A stretch of DNA of 27,460 nucleotides from Plakobranchus ocellatus (GCA_019648995.1 BLXT01004148.1:1308860-1336319); one strand, 5' to 3'. Shown: positions 1 to 10,115, numbered from the stretch's first letter. The notes: generated by a model from the letters alone, not told the origin. Translations and numbers: made by a program.

Positions 1-367
1 CCCCCTGATCTTAGGCCGGGTGATGTTTATCACTGACTCATAAGAGCTGAGCACAGACTGGGAGCTCAAAAATATCCTTCAAGCTCTAACGCACATTCGC
101 TACCCCTATCGCTCACCACTGTCTTACGCCCTCTGGAATGTCAAGAGATGGTTAGAAGTTCAACCATTTTGCCGACTGTATTCCAAAACAAATATGTTAA
201 GATTCTAAGGATGGTGTCTTATGAGAAGCCATAAAAGTATTATGACTTATCCGAGTGAGGGTAAAAGTTGATAGCGGAAGACATCGGAACGATATAGCCC
301 TCGAGCAAAGCATCTTAATTAAATTAACTCTGTCAGACGCCAGGCAACGAGAGGCGTGAGTTATCTC
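1..367. other. Intergenic DNA, no gene seen
   Basis: All frames are closed at short intervals and no protein family or RNA is recognisable. The sequence is moderately AT-rich, without long simple repeats until the tandem repeat that begins at 368. Confidence 0.6.
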
Positions 368-491
368 ATCTCAACTGCACCAGTCTCAAAAGAGCCTTGA
401 GGACATTCATCTCAACTGCATCAATCTCATAAGTGCCTTGTACATATCTTGATCTCATCATCATTAGTCTCAAAAGAGCATTGAAAATATT
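368..491. repeat. Three-copy tandem repeat, unit 41-43 bp
   Basis: Three head-to-tail copies begin at 368, 409 and 452. Each opens with ATCTCA, has a central AGTCTCAAAAGAGC-like core (AATCTCATAAGTGC in copy 2), and ends in a TTGA/TTGT-A-ATT-like tail. Copies 1 and 2 share ATCTCAACTGCA; copy 3 is more diverged. This looks like a short minisatellite, or the internal repeat of an unidentified element. No coding potential. Confidence 0.75.
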
Positions 492-639
492 CATATAGGG
501 ATAAAACACAGCACAGAACAGGAAGAAAGAGTCGGCTATACCTGAAAGTTTCGTCTAGTCGCAAATTCTATCAGATACTGTACTTTTTTTTTCATTAAAC
601 AAGGTGGCCATGTGCGTTGACTGTGGTGTGAGAGCAAGG

Positions 640-730
640 CTTAAAAATCTACTTTGGGACAGTGAAATCGCCTTGAAATCTGTACGAACTTTTGTCTTGC
701 GGGTTCGAGCCCTGTCCGACAAAGCAATAG
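640..730 (+). repeat. Possible tRNA-derived SINE fragment (B-box)
   Basis: The word GGTTCGAGCC at 702-711, inside GCGGGTTCGAGCCCTGTCC, closely matches the RNA polymerase III B-box / T-arm of tRNA-derived SINEs. I see no convincing A-box at the expected distance upstream and no cloverleaf, so this is at best a decayed fragment. The open frame across 604-852 has a non-ATG start and no recognisable protein features, so it is not called as a gene. Confidence 0.35.
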
Positions 731-852
731 AGTTTGAAATCGATGTGCTATACGGCAGTAACTACACACAAGATTTTGGGACAGCAAGAAAGCAAAATGC
801 GTCTTTGGCGCAGCTTTTCGTAAAGTCAATGGTTATTATTGTACACAGGTGA

Positions 853-1240
853 TCACGAAGTCGGAGCAAAACTCTCATATAAAAGAAATTGTCGAGAGTA
901 AATTCTTGTAATATATTCAGGGAATCGGTATCCGTGGAACAAGCTATTTCAAGACATAGTGTTGGGTCTATTGCACATTGACAGCAAAACTTTTAAGTGC
1001 GTCAAAAATGGTCTAATTCTTAAAAACAGGCTTAGGCCTAAAGCTTATAGTTTTACAAATATCAAAAGGAAAAGCTCCATTTCAAAGCGAAAGAAAAAGA
1101 ATGTTATTTTGAGGTGATTCACGAAAGAACTTAGGGGATTTCAGTAAATTCGCTCAATTCAGCTCACAAATGTCTACAAATCTGGTAAAGGTAAAACGTA
1201 ATTGTAACTTTCACTGATGTGATCATGATACGCCTTTCGA
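853..1240. other. Intergenic DNA, no gene seen
   Basis: AT-rich sequence with frequent stops in all frames. No repeat or RNA structure recognised. Confidence 0.5.
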
Positions 1241-2260
1241 ACAACGAACCAGTCAATGATCTCCTTATTAAGAACCGGAAGGCTCGTAGCTTTCCCGTGC
1301 CATGATGGTATCACAACACTATCGTATCTATGTATATAGTGCCAATAGCACTGACTGTTTTGTAAGCTACCTTATAGGCAGGCTAACAGGAAGACTATGA
1401 AAGTAAGTGTATGTAAAAATCCCTCGCTCAAGTCAACAAATACGATGACTGCAGGCAGTTGCTTTGCCCCAATTCCGTCACGTCGTCTCCTGAATGCTAA
1501 AGTCTAGCTAGATTCATAGTTGCAATCGACTACGCACTCCGTGAGGCCATAGAATATGCGTTTCCAAACCGAAGACAGCCAAATCTCTCGGCAGACAGCT
1601 AGTACAAACCTGACAAAGATATAGACGAACTGGCCTTCCTTTCAAGTTAGTATGGGCATGACCATTTACTTAATAATGATTTGAGACTTCTGGCGTGTTC
1701 ATTGGATTGCATTATCACCTGTAAAAAGACAAGAGTATTTCAACCGAGGATAAACTGGCGTAATTACTTGAGGCGTATTAAAGATTTTAAATATTTAGGA
1801 CCATCATGGACAAGCAACAAGGAAGAAATACATGGATAAAAAAATGTGTTAGTATGGAATGCACGGAAGAAGATTAAAACAGAATGATGTTATATGAAAA
1901 TCAAACCTATGAATGCAATTGAAAATATATTTGTTTAGAGCCGCAGTGGATTGCTTTACTATCATGGTGCTGAGAGCTAGACAAATCCCTGAGAAATTTA
2001 TGAGTATTTCTTAATACACGGGGAGAGACAATGGAACAAGCAAAGTGCCATATGAAAACATCAGTAGCGTCAGAGCTGTAGAAGAGGAGGAGAACAGACT
2101 GTAATTGCATGCGAAAAGTCCTCTAGGAACCAAAGAAAGACAGGAGACCAGGGAGTAGACCAGCCATCACTCTTATGTTGGCGTGACCAACTGACAAAAG
2201 ACATTCGGCTGACCTTTGAACTAAAGAAAATCATGAGTGAAAGTAAGTTTAGGAAAACTG
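1240..2260 (+). mobile_element. Degenerate RTE-like LINE, 3' reverse transcriptase part
   Basis: Conceptual translation across frame changes follows the C-terminal half of an RTE-like LINE reverse transcriptase, the type often mislabelled 'craniofacial development protein 2-like' in invertebrate annotations. Landmarks in order are IVAIDYALREAIE (from 1516), DKDIDELAFLSS (about 1615-1650, at the position of the catalytic FADD box), FKYLGPSWTSNKEEI (about 1787-1832), an LLYGAESWT-like stretch (about 1950-1975), and a GRPAITL-like motif (about 2140-2170). Stops and frameshifts interrupt it throughout, and the FADD aspartate pair is not preserved. Both ends are approximate. Assignment to the RTE group is from remembered family patterns, not a search. 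Confidence 0.6.
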
Positions 2261-2990
2261 GCCTTTGATGTCTTAGGAAACTAGAGTAACAAATTTGATC
2301 TGATGAAACCATAATTTCATTGCAGGCCTTTGTACGGGGTGGCAGTATGACGTGATAGTGTAACAGTAGCATTTTCGATTGCAGAAACTTGTCCTTACAC
2401 ATATTACAACACTTCGAAATGGAAAGAACTGCGATGAAAGATAATAAAGGATTAAATCGAACGACCCTTCCCTGTCGAAACAGGAACTAGGCTGTAGTCT
2501 CCTATTGCCTGCAATTGGAACCCTTGCTCAAAGTTCTATTTTTAAGCCTGATTGGCACTAAACAATGGCGCTGAAGCCCAATCGAAAAAGGCGAAGTTGA
2601 TTGACACGAGACGGTCAAGCTATTGTGCTCTACCCTTCGACAAGTAAGACTGATAAATTGCGTTACAACACTGGCCTCTTGTTTCGCGCGGCAACAGTAG
2701 AATTATGCGTGGTCACGTAATGGCACCCCCCTTTCCCTTATCCGACAGAGGGAGTGACGTAAGGCTAGGCTGTAAAACACAAAGGATAGCTACGACGCTC
2801 CGACAAGTTGAAAGTCACAGCCGGCTTGGTGTGTTCTGGTACCAAAGAAACTAAAATGTTTCCAAACATGTATTTTTGGACACGAGAATTGCTGCCTTCA
2901 GTGTAAGGTCACGCTAACTGCGACATCAGACCGTCTCGTCAGCTATTACAAGTCGCGTCGCCTCGAACGTGGGCCTACGCTTAGAGTAAG
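2261..2990. other. Intergenic DNA, no gene seen
   Basis: No convincing open frame. CpG is somewhat commoner around 2630-2780 (for example TTTCGCGCGGC and a CRE-like TGACGTAA near 2755), but I cannot tie this to any transcript. It may be old transposon or intergenic sequence. Confidence 0.4.
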
Positions 2991-3150
2991 TGATAGAGAG
3001 AAGGAAATAAGAGAGAAAAGATAGACCGGGGGGGGGTAACAATGTAGGATAGGGCTGTGAAAGGTAGTTAGAGGATGTAATGACGTGAGGAGAACGTGAA
3101 GAAGAGAAAGGAGTGAGAAGAAGTAAGACGAATGGAGAAAAAGACAATAA
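2991..3150 (+). repeat. Purine-rich tract with G9 run
   Basis: About 160 bases are overwhelmingly A and G on the + strand, with motifs such as GAGAGAAGG, GAAGAAGAGAAAGG and a run of nine G at 3028-3036. The complementary minus-strand open frames are rich in S, L and F only because of this composition. No gene is called. Confidence 0.7.
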
Positions 3151-4571
3151 AATAATGCTTTCATGTTTTGTTCAAACCTTCTGTTTGTGTGCATCATCTC
3201 CCTTTGCTTTTGAATAACAATTTTAATGATAATCTCCCTGGAATATCTGCCATAATAGGATCTAAGAGGTTCTAGTTCAAATATAAAAAAATCTCTTGAG
3301 TGAACACACAGCTCGGTTCTAAATATTGCTTTCATAAAATAGTAGTAAATACTGATTATATGGAATTAATGGCCAAAACTTGCGTAAGTGTGTGTTGAGA
3401 TCTTTTAATTGTTATTCAAAACTATTCTTTAGGAATTTATCGAAAGTCGGAAAAAAAATTGCCTAGATTAGACAAACGTATACCCCCTCCCTCTCTTCCC
3501 CTTTTTATGTTGGCGGTCCAGCACGAACTTTAATGCCTCCACTCTTCTTCTTTTCTCTACCGATATTGCTAGGTCAGGAGTTGGCAAGCTCGCCTTTATA
3601 ATAGTGTGTTTTCTTACATCGCGTGTTTGATACCACTTTATAGATCTCGGCCCATCCCGACAGAAATCTGTATTCAAACCTTTCCATAACTGTTTAAAGG
3701 TAAAAGCCTGTTGTTATGCAAGCCATTCCACAACGAAACTAAAAATGTTACTCCATCATAAACACAAGAATAACGTGAATTGAACACCATTTCACTAACT
3801 CTTTAATAAGTGCGAGTTCGAATCGTAGCATAGGATTCGGAGTCTGCCCTCGCTTCTCACTTTACAGTTCAGCGTTTTAACTAGTGTCATACCAATGGTC
3901 AAAAAAGTACTTTTGAGGCCAAAATGTGTAGTAAAACATAGTTTAACTAGGGTAGAATATACCTGTATAGCTTCTTTAGCCATGGAGAGAAAAATGAAGG
4001 TGCTATTTAACATTTTTCTTGAGATGGCAACTTTTACATCATCTGAGCGCTATCCAACGCCAAGGCTGAACCGTGCGAGGAGCATAAAGATAGAGTAATA
4101 GTGAGTTTAAGTTTTTCTCCCATTTGTATTGGTGTCTTTAAGTTCTTCCCAATTGGTAATTGGCGAAGCAAAAGAAATTCATTCCTCTTCTGAACAAACT
4201 TAATGCTGCCTCAAATCAACTGGTTAAATTGAAGTTCGAACGATGAAAGCCTTTATCTCCTCTAAGTAAAACAAAAACAATTTCTGTCTCTGAGTTATAT
4301 GTGATTCTGAATCCTGTACTTCATGGTATTTGTTTTTTAATCTTCTGAACCAATATAAAACGAAGCTTAGAGCAACAAACTACCTGCATTCATCCATTTG
4401 CGTCGTAGAGAAAAGGGAGAAGACAAGAAATCATCCTGTCTCTCACTGTATTTATGCTCTTCTCTCCCTTTTATCCTCCTGGAGAAACCAGTTATGTGTG
4501 CATCGTTGGTCAATATTTGACTCTTTACTGAGTTCTAACAACATTGCTCCAATGGCAAAAGTTTACTATAG
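3151..4571. other. Intergenic DNA with a weak B-box-like word
   Basis: No recognisable gene. GAGTTCGAATCG at 3814-3825 resembles a tRNA-type B-box and is followed by a GATTCGGAGTCTGCCCTCGC stretch, so a decayed SINE is possible. The open frame at 4330-4761 begins at TTG and resembles no family I know. I treat it as chance. Confidence 0.4.
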
Positions 4572-4616
4572 CTTCCCCTCCTCCCCCTCTCCCCCTCTCC
4601 ACTCTTTCCCTCTTCA
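4572..4616 (+). repeat. Polypyrimidine tract
   Basis: Forty-five bases are C and T apart from one A at 4601, with CCTCCCCCTCTCCCCCTCTCC at the core. The short C/T mirror symmetry makes it a low-complexity tract with some potential for triplex (H-DNA) structure. No gene is associated. Confidence 0.7.
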
Positions 4617-4769
4617 AAAAGGTACAGTTCATCCCAGAATGTCATTCAATTTCGTGGAAACGTTGTCAATGCAATTTGGTGGTATTCTCGAGATGACTAG
4701 TGGCATAGCAAATAGTGGCATAGACACGATACATTTGATACATAAGAAAGAATGTCTTTAAAAATACCG

Positions 4770-4970
4770 TGTCGACGCATAGACGTTGTACATTAAGTCG
4801 TCTTGTTAGTTTTCTTAAAAAAGGACGTGGATCAATTCCAGCAGAGATCTCAGACTCTCATCTGGGAGTATATCTCTATATTAGCCCTGTCACGGCTCTG
4901 AAAGTCCGCACAATAATCCTCTTGATTGGGTTCCTTGGTGGGCTGGTGGGCGAAGAGTCCTAGAACTAAT
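4770..4970 (+). repeat. Possible tRNA-derived SINE fragment
   Basis: GGATCAATTCC at 4829-4839 differs at one position from the B-box consensus GGTTCRANYCC. The GACGTGGATCAATTCCAGCAG context is typical of the T-arm region of tRNA-derived SINEs, followed here by a non-tRNA body. The A-box region is not clear and the ends are approximate. It lies just upstream of the Jockey-type element, so it could also be part of that element's 5' region. Confidence 0.3.
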
Positions 4971-5099
4971 CAAAAAAAGAAAAATCTCCCTCATGACTTC
5001 CACGAAAAAAAATCCAGGCTCTTTACCATGTTCCGACAATGGCAAGAAGCTTTGCATAGAGGGAGCTCGTGGGCTGCCCTGTTGTTAGCAATAAAAAGC

Positions 5100-6071
5100 C
5101 AGAAGACCTTACCACACTGATGAGTGTCTCCCTTCTCGTGCTATTCGCCATTCAAAAAGTTTATGCTGATCATCCCTAGAGGATCTTTGAAGATAGCCGA
5201 CAGGTCGACTTCAAGATGCACAGGGAAGTGAAGTTGATCCTGGGTGATGACACCATTACAGTCACCAAACTCGATAGTGGTGAGCTCTTGGTCGAGCTGA
5301 AATCGAATGATCAGGCGAAAAAGCTGAAAGCAATCACGATATTTATAGATATCTTCGTGACTGTCAGCCCAGTGAACAGTTCAAAGGGAATGATTCATAG
5401 TTGGGATCTACGGTGATGCTTGGGGGATTAGATGGTAAAGGAATGGCGACGCTCTTATCCGGCGCATTAAAGTTCAGGGAGAGGACAAAATTATCACCAA
5501 CACCGTCGTCTTGACCTTTTAGAGCTCGAAGCCACCGAGTCAAATTCGTAGTGGGTATCTGAGCCTCGAGGCCAGACCGTACCTTCAGCTCCCAATGCGC
5601 CACTACAAGTGCCAACGCTATATCCCCGGCAAGGACAGAATGTTAAAAATGTGCTGCTATATGCATTAAATGCATTGAGGGTGGTCGTGTCGAATGTTAT
5701 TCCCCGGCTGATCCCTATTGCATCATTTTTTTACTGGGCATGCAGCAAATCTTGTTCAAAGTTCGTGGAAGAACAAACCATTCTTCGTTACAAGGCTAAG
5801 AAAGGCGGCACGTTTCAGCAAGCCCGTGAGGCAGTTGTGGTTGAAATCCATAAAACGATTTCAACCTGAACATATGCTAATACCGTCAAGTCTTATCTGA
5901 AAAAGAAACCACCAGCGCCTCCCAAGGATGGCAGCCGAAGTGCTTCTTCTGCCCTGTCCAAGAGGAGAAAAGTCCAGAAGGATTCTGAGGCTCTGTTTCC
6001 AGAAAGCGGCAGAAACTGAGAGTTTGGCTAAGCGCAGGGCCGCAAAATCCAAAAGGCAGAAGGCCTCCTAA
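5100..6071 (+). pseudogene. Jockey-type LINE ORF1 (gag-like), broken
   Basis: The longest intact stretch, 5216-5416, reads VTKLDSGELLVELKSNDQ and then SSKGMIHSWDL, matching the RRM-like part of molluscan and arthropod Jockey ORF1 (family pattern: K-L-x-S-G-x-L-L-V-E, then S-K-G-V-I). Further on come an LTF strand (about 5505-5520), a GYLSLEARPYL stretch, and MRHYKCQRY (about 5594-5620). The last sits where the first CCHC zinc knuckle (RCxKCQRFGH) should be, but its other cysteines and histidine are not readable. FVEEQTILRYKAKKGG and FQQAREAV follow at about 5760-5840, and the basic end SLAKRRAAKSKRQK at about 6020-6060. Stops and at least two frame changes disable it. Confidence 0.7.
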
Positions 6072-6105
6072 GGGTGTCTTGCCAAGTATAAATATGTTTG
6101 CTATA

Positions 6106-8165
6106 ATGAGCACCGTGATCCAATGAAACATTCGCTGTTCTTGGGAGTAATCAGCTAGAGCTGGTTTAGTCGCAGTCGGCTGTTGTGGCCCTGCGGAGTT
6201 CGTTTCTCAGAAATTGATCTGAATGCCGACCCGAACCAACCACAGAACTATTGCGCTCAAGAGCTGCTTTGTAAGACCCTTGAGCGGATGTTTCATGTGC
6301 TTGAGTCCAGAGTCAAAGTTTCAAAGCGATTAAAAAAAAATACCACAACACATTGGATCGCTTGGTCCAGTCGAAAAAGTTCATTCAAAAGACTTTCGCC
6401 AGGAAAAAAAAAGTCTGTCAACCTTCATTCAACTCGAAAAAAGCGAATGATACCACCTGGAAAAGTGAAATTTTAAAAGACCTATTCGACCTTAATTTTA
6501 AAGACAGATTGCCCATTTTCATTTGGCATTTCCTAGAAGATCGATAGTTTAAAGTTAAAAGGGAACACACGTGTTCTGTATCACACCATCCAAAACCCGT
6601 TGCTCAAGGCAGTATTTTGTCCCCTGTACTTTTTAATTTAAATACAAACAATATTTTATCAAGTCTCTTGCTTAAAATGTAAATGCCTCCTTATCTATAG
6701 ATGATTTTACAATTTATGCTGAGGATAAACATTTTTAGCATTTTGAGCGCTCTATCCAAATATATATTAACTATAAACAGACATGGGTCTCTATGAAGGA
6801 TTTCAGATCTTCGGTTTCCAAGACTGCAGTGTCCATTTCCACAGAGAATTTATACTGCGCCTGCCCTTCACTGCCAGCCCATCCTTGTGAAGGCTGAAGC
6901 AAAACGTTTAGAAGTCGTATTCGAATCGACCAGAAGTTGAATTTTTATAATCCTATTAAGTTTATTAAGCGTTGTAGGCTCTACAGACTGAGGTTCGGAT
7001 AGAGCCACCCTTCTCAAACTTTACTGCACCCTAGTCCGTCCAAATTTGACTATGGCAATGTCGTAAATGCATATGCAAAGAGCTTAACTATATACATCAT
7101 TAGGGCCTTCGCATTGCTTTCAGGGCGTCGCCTATCAAGAGGTTGTATGCTGAGGCTGCAGTGGCCTCTCTCGAGCATTGGCATACCAACTAGCTTTTAA
7201 TTTCATTAAAATAAAAGATCTCTCTGAAAATCCATGTCATGATGATACCTTATTGCTCGCTTTTTTAAAATTTCTACATCAGAGCCAAATCTAATTTCTC
7301 GTTCTTTGATACAAATTAAGAATTCTGAAATTTTTCTTAAATAAAACTGACAATATTAATGCTCAGTGCTCTCCACCTTGGATAAGCACCAGGTAGACTT
7401 TGACTTTTCACTGAGCGAAAGAAGGTCACAGTAAGGTGGCCTTGAGAAATATTTTTTTGGAATAAAAGAAAATTTTCCGAACCATTATGCCGCTTACACT
7501 GGCGGCTCTAAACTGGAGGAAAAGGTTGCAGTTGCAGCCTATTTCCAAATCGTACACACTGCTCGAAGGCAACTTATCTAACCCCCGCGTTCACAGAGAT
7601 GATAAGATTTTCTGGTTAATACAAAATATTTTCGTTATTTACAATGATAGCTTGTCAGCCTTGCTGGTTACTCAAAACGAAACGAAAAAATTTAAAGCTA
7701 AAGATATCAGGCACCTGCACATTTTAATCAGAACATTTCCACCCTATATTCATATCTCTTTTTTCTGAATTCTTGCTCACGTAGGCATCCGAGGCTAGGA
7801 GAATGTGGGCAAACTTGCAAAAGCGGCTCTAAACCGCGCAGTATCGTCACAAAACACATTTGCTGGTCCGATATTAAACCCAAAGTAAACACAGTCATAT
7901 ATCCACATCATTTGACAAGAGAATTTGTATGTTGAGACGGTTACAAGCTGCATGAAGGACTCTCAAACCTGGGTGAAGACCTCAGCAAACGATGTAAAGG
8001 AACAGGTAGAAAACAGGATACGGTAATGTTCAGGCTTCGCGCGGGCCACACATGCCTTGTTTTTGCTATGCTTTGCTAACAGCCTGTACACTGTCCTGCA
8101 CATTTTGGTTGAAGACCCAGACTTTCAAGTCACCAGGAGTAAATTCTACGATGTAACTTACATGT
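6106..8165 (+). pseudogene. Jockey-type LINE ORF2 (EN-RT-RNase H), broken
   Basis: MSTVIQ-stop-NIR at 6106 is the usual opening of a Jockey endonuclease; nearly all of that domain is then missing. RT blocks follow: LCKTLERMFHVLE (about 6265-6310), DTTWKSEILKDLFDLNFK (about 6450-6500), PVAQGSILSPVLFNL (about 6598-6645), and SIDDFTIYA at about 6694-6720 with the catalytic Asp pair intact. LLKLYCTLVRPN lies at about 7010-7045. RNase H shows YTGGSKLEEKVAVAAYF (about 7495-7545, first catalytic Asp replaced by Gly), YNDSLSAL (about 7640-7665), and HVGIRG-stop-ENVGKLAKAAL (7778 onward, last Asp position Gly). FRLRAGHT (about 8025) and VLHILVEDPDFQ (about 8095-8130) mark the tail. The FxDLEKAYD box has lost its Asp. 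Non-functional. Confidence 0.7.
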
Positions 8166-8240
8166 AAAGTCTTCTCCGACAGGTCAATTTCTCTCGCATA
8201 ATGGATTACTATAAGGAACTTGTTGACGGTTGGATCTCGT

Positions 8241-8676
8241 CAAATGTCTGAATCTAAGCTTATATCCTGGCATAGCCAAATGTCTTAACAAACAAAATCT
8301 GCTAGTGTGACCACCGTCAATCGCGGTTAAGTGTAACTCAGTTGCAAAGATTAGAAAGGACGTGGGGGGAAGGTTCCGAATGGCCGCTTTAATGCTTCTT
8401 CAAATTACATCTAGATCGTCATTTAAATTCATAAACTTAAAAAAATGTCTTTTAATGTGATGACTTTTCAAAAGAATGAATGTTGTGTTCACAGATAAGA
8501 TACATTTTCTCATCAAAATAACAATATTGTCTTTGTGATGGTTACTCATCACTTCTGCTAGTTTAGATCTAGCCCTCATTGACGTGCATCCAGTTTTAGT
8601 ATATTAGACCTAGCCCATATCTAGATATCCCCAACTTTTTTTGTTTATTACTGCTACTGGTGTTTCTGCTCCTGGT
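8241..8676. other. Intergenic DNA after the LINE
   Basis: AT-rich, no gene. Part of it may be the 3' untranslated region of the Jockey-type element, but I see no poly-A tract or flanking duplication to define its end. Confidence 0.4.
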
Positions 8677-8698
8677 GCTGCTGCTGCTGCTGCTGCTG

Positions 8699-8773
<75 letters not shown>

Positions 8774-8777
8774 GGAC

Positions 8778-8856
<79 letters not shown>
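8677..8856. repeat. Compound microsatellite (GCT)8-(ACT)24-AGG-ACT-(ATT)26
   Basis: Three adjoining trinucleotide arrays are seen directly: GCT from 8677 to 8700, ACT from 8701 to 8772, then AGGACT, then ATT from 8779 to 8856. Neighbouring units differ by one transition each (G to A, then C to T). All six frames stay open across it, giving poly-Leu, poly-Thr, poly-Ile, poly-Asn, poly-Ser or poly-Val shadow frames at 8596-8923. None has a credible gene structure. Confidence 0.97.
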
Positions 8857-8952
8857 TTCATTGTTGTTGCTGTTTTGTTTATTTTGGAAATTCAGCAGCG
8901 TATTTACACACATTTATAGATAGAAACAATTCCTATTACTTTCCAAAATAAC

Positions 8953-8975
8953 AATAATAAATAAATAAATAAATT
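8953..8975. repeat. Short (AAAT)n microsatellite
   Basis: About four to five AAAT/AATA units. A similar short stretch occurs near 11099-11112. Confidence 0.7.
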
Positions 8976-9823
8976 CATAATAATATAATTTGTTGAAGAA
9001 ATTGCGCGTATGTAGCAAAGGTAAGATTGATTTTATGTATTTCAAAAACAAAATTTTGAAATAATCTATGCGTCTATTTCTTGATACCATTTCTCAGTAC
9101 CGTAGGCATAGTCTAGTAGAACTATAGGTACAATATGAAATTCCTAACTTCTTTTAGTATATATTTTTTTTATTACAAGAATTTAATGCTGAAAAACACC
9201 GCCCTTCGTGAGAAAAATGTTGGAAAAAACGAATGTCGAACATGAGCGTAGAAGTGTAGTCTTCTCAACCTTCCAATTTAATCTAGGCCTTTCTTAATCT
9301 TACTCTTTGCCAACGTAGCATATTTTCATCCTTTTCTATAACTCTTTTTATACAAGTCTCATTTTACAATGCAAAAATTATCATTTTTTCCTTCTCAATG
9401 AAAATTAAAACAGATTATTCTCCAGTTCGCGACATATTAGCAATCATCGTATCCGACGGAACTGAGTCCCTATAGGGGAAGCCGATTCAAGGGAGTTAAT
9501 AAAGCTGCACGAATAATTATTGTAATAGGACCAAAGTGTATTGGGACAAAACCAGAAGACACGCCGAGCTTCCGGGGGAAAAAAAGGTAAGTTTTTTTGA
9601 GAACCAATGAAAAACGGACTGGTAACAAAACTAAAAACAATGTCTAATGTAGATAAGCCGAGAACCAAATTATTGGAGGTTTTTTTTTTTCTAGATGTAG
9701 GCTATATTTCGCTGAATAGCTCAGGATTATAAATTTGATATAAAAGCAATAGACGTCAACATTTAAAACACTAACATTTTCGTCTTAACAATAAAATATT
9801 AGTGTCGTTTTGCAAGAGGAAAA
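8976..9823. other. Intergenic DNA with an isolated donor-like site
   Basis: No coding sequence recognised. The minus-strand open frame at 9444-9668 has no family features. ACGCCGAGCTTCCGGGGG at about 9561-9578 contains an ETS-like CTTCCGG word, followed by AAAAAG|GTAAGT with the donor at 9587. A non-coding exon here is possible but unproven. Confidence 0.35.
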
Positions 9824-9995
9824 TCTAGATTCTAGATCTAGAACCAGATTAGATTTAGATAAGGCCTATAAAATATGTAAAAATTTAGATCTAGAATCTA
9901 GAGTCTCTAGGCCAACATGTAGCCTAGATAACATCAACGTTATGTAGAATCGTCAAGATCTCTAGAGATCTACCCAGTTAGATCTAGAATCTAGA
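9824..9995. repeat. TCTAGATC-rich cluster with 19-bp inverted repeat
   Basis: TCTAGATTCTAGATCTAGA at 9824-9842 recurs as a nearly exact reverse complement at 9884-9902 (one mismatch). A further copy of TAGATCTAGAATCTAGA lies at 9979-9995, with other TCTAGA and AGATCT words between. Scattered copies of the same words occur in introns 5, 8 and 9 of the downstream gene. These self-complementary hexamers form a low-complexity, hairpin-prone patch. I know no gene function for it. Confidence 0.8.
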
Positions 9996-10078
9996 TATAG
10001 TAAAGTTCTTGTGACTGATGCAGCAGGTTAGGTCTACATTATCTATCGGTAAGTATTGCTCTACATCCACAATTTTTT

Positions 10079-10082
10079 NNNN
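10079..10082. other. Assembly gap (4 N) inside poly-T
   Basis: Four undetermined bases lie between TTTTTT and TTTTTT. This is an uncertain homopolymer length or a minimal scaffold join rather than biology. Structure immediately around it should be treated with care. Confidence 0.95.
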
Positions 10083-10088
10083 TTTTTT

Positions 10089-10115
10089 GTCCGCGACCGC
10101 TTCATTTCGTCGGTA
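10089..10115. promoter_or_regulatory. Short CpG-dense stretch
   Basis: GTCCGCGACCGCTTCATTTCGTCGG carries five CpG in about 25 bases, in a region where CpG is otherwise sparse. It directly follows the N gap and lies about 3.5 kb upstream of the SEL1L start codon. It could be a remnant of a promoter or of a transposon. Nothing else supports a promoter here. Confidence 0.2.

Larger units (their letters stand above)
5100..8240 (+). mobile_element. Decayed Jockey-type LINE (non-LTR retrotransposon)
   Basis: A single + strand element can be followed through many frameshifts and stops. It contains a gag-like ORF1, the start of an apurinic endonuclease-type ORF2, a reverse transcriptase, an RNase H domain and a C-terminal tail. 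The order is that of Jockey-clade LINEs of arthropods and molluscs. Most of the endonuclease is missing: only the first dozen or so codons of ORF2 precede RT sequence, so the copy is internally deleted. Several catalytic residues are lost. No target-site duplication or poly-A end was identified, and both ends are approximate. A related 3' fragment lies in intron 1 of the SEL1L gene. Confidence 0.75.

Noticed and set aside
368-491. CRISPR-like array
   Set aside because: Three adjoining diverged copies without unique spacers, in a eukaryotic genome. It is a minisatellite.
604-852. 82-codon open frame
   Set aside because: It starts at GTG, which is not a eukaryotic start here; no family features; it overlaps a SINE-like B-box.
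4330-4761. 143-codon open frame
   Set aside because: TTG start, low-complexity S/P/L content from the pyrimidine tract, no recognisable domain and no splice evidence.
8596-8923. Long open frames of poly-Asn/Ser, poly-Ile/Val and poly-Leu on both strands
   Set aside because: They are translations of the trinucleotide microsatellite, which keeps all frames open. There are no conserved flanks, splice context or start context.
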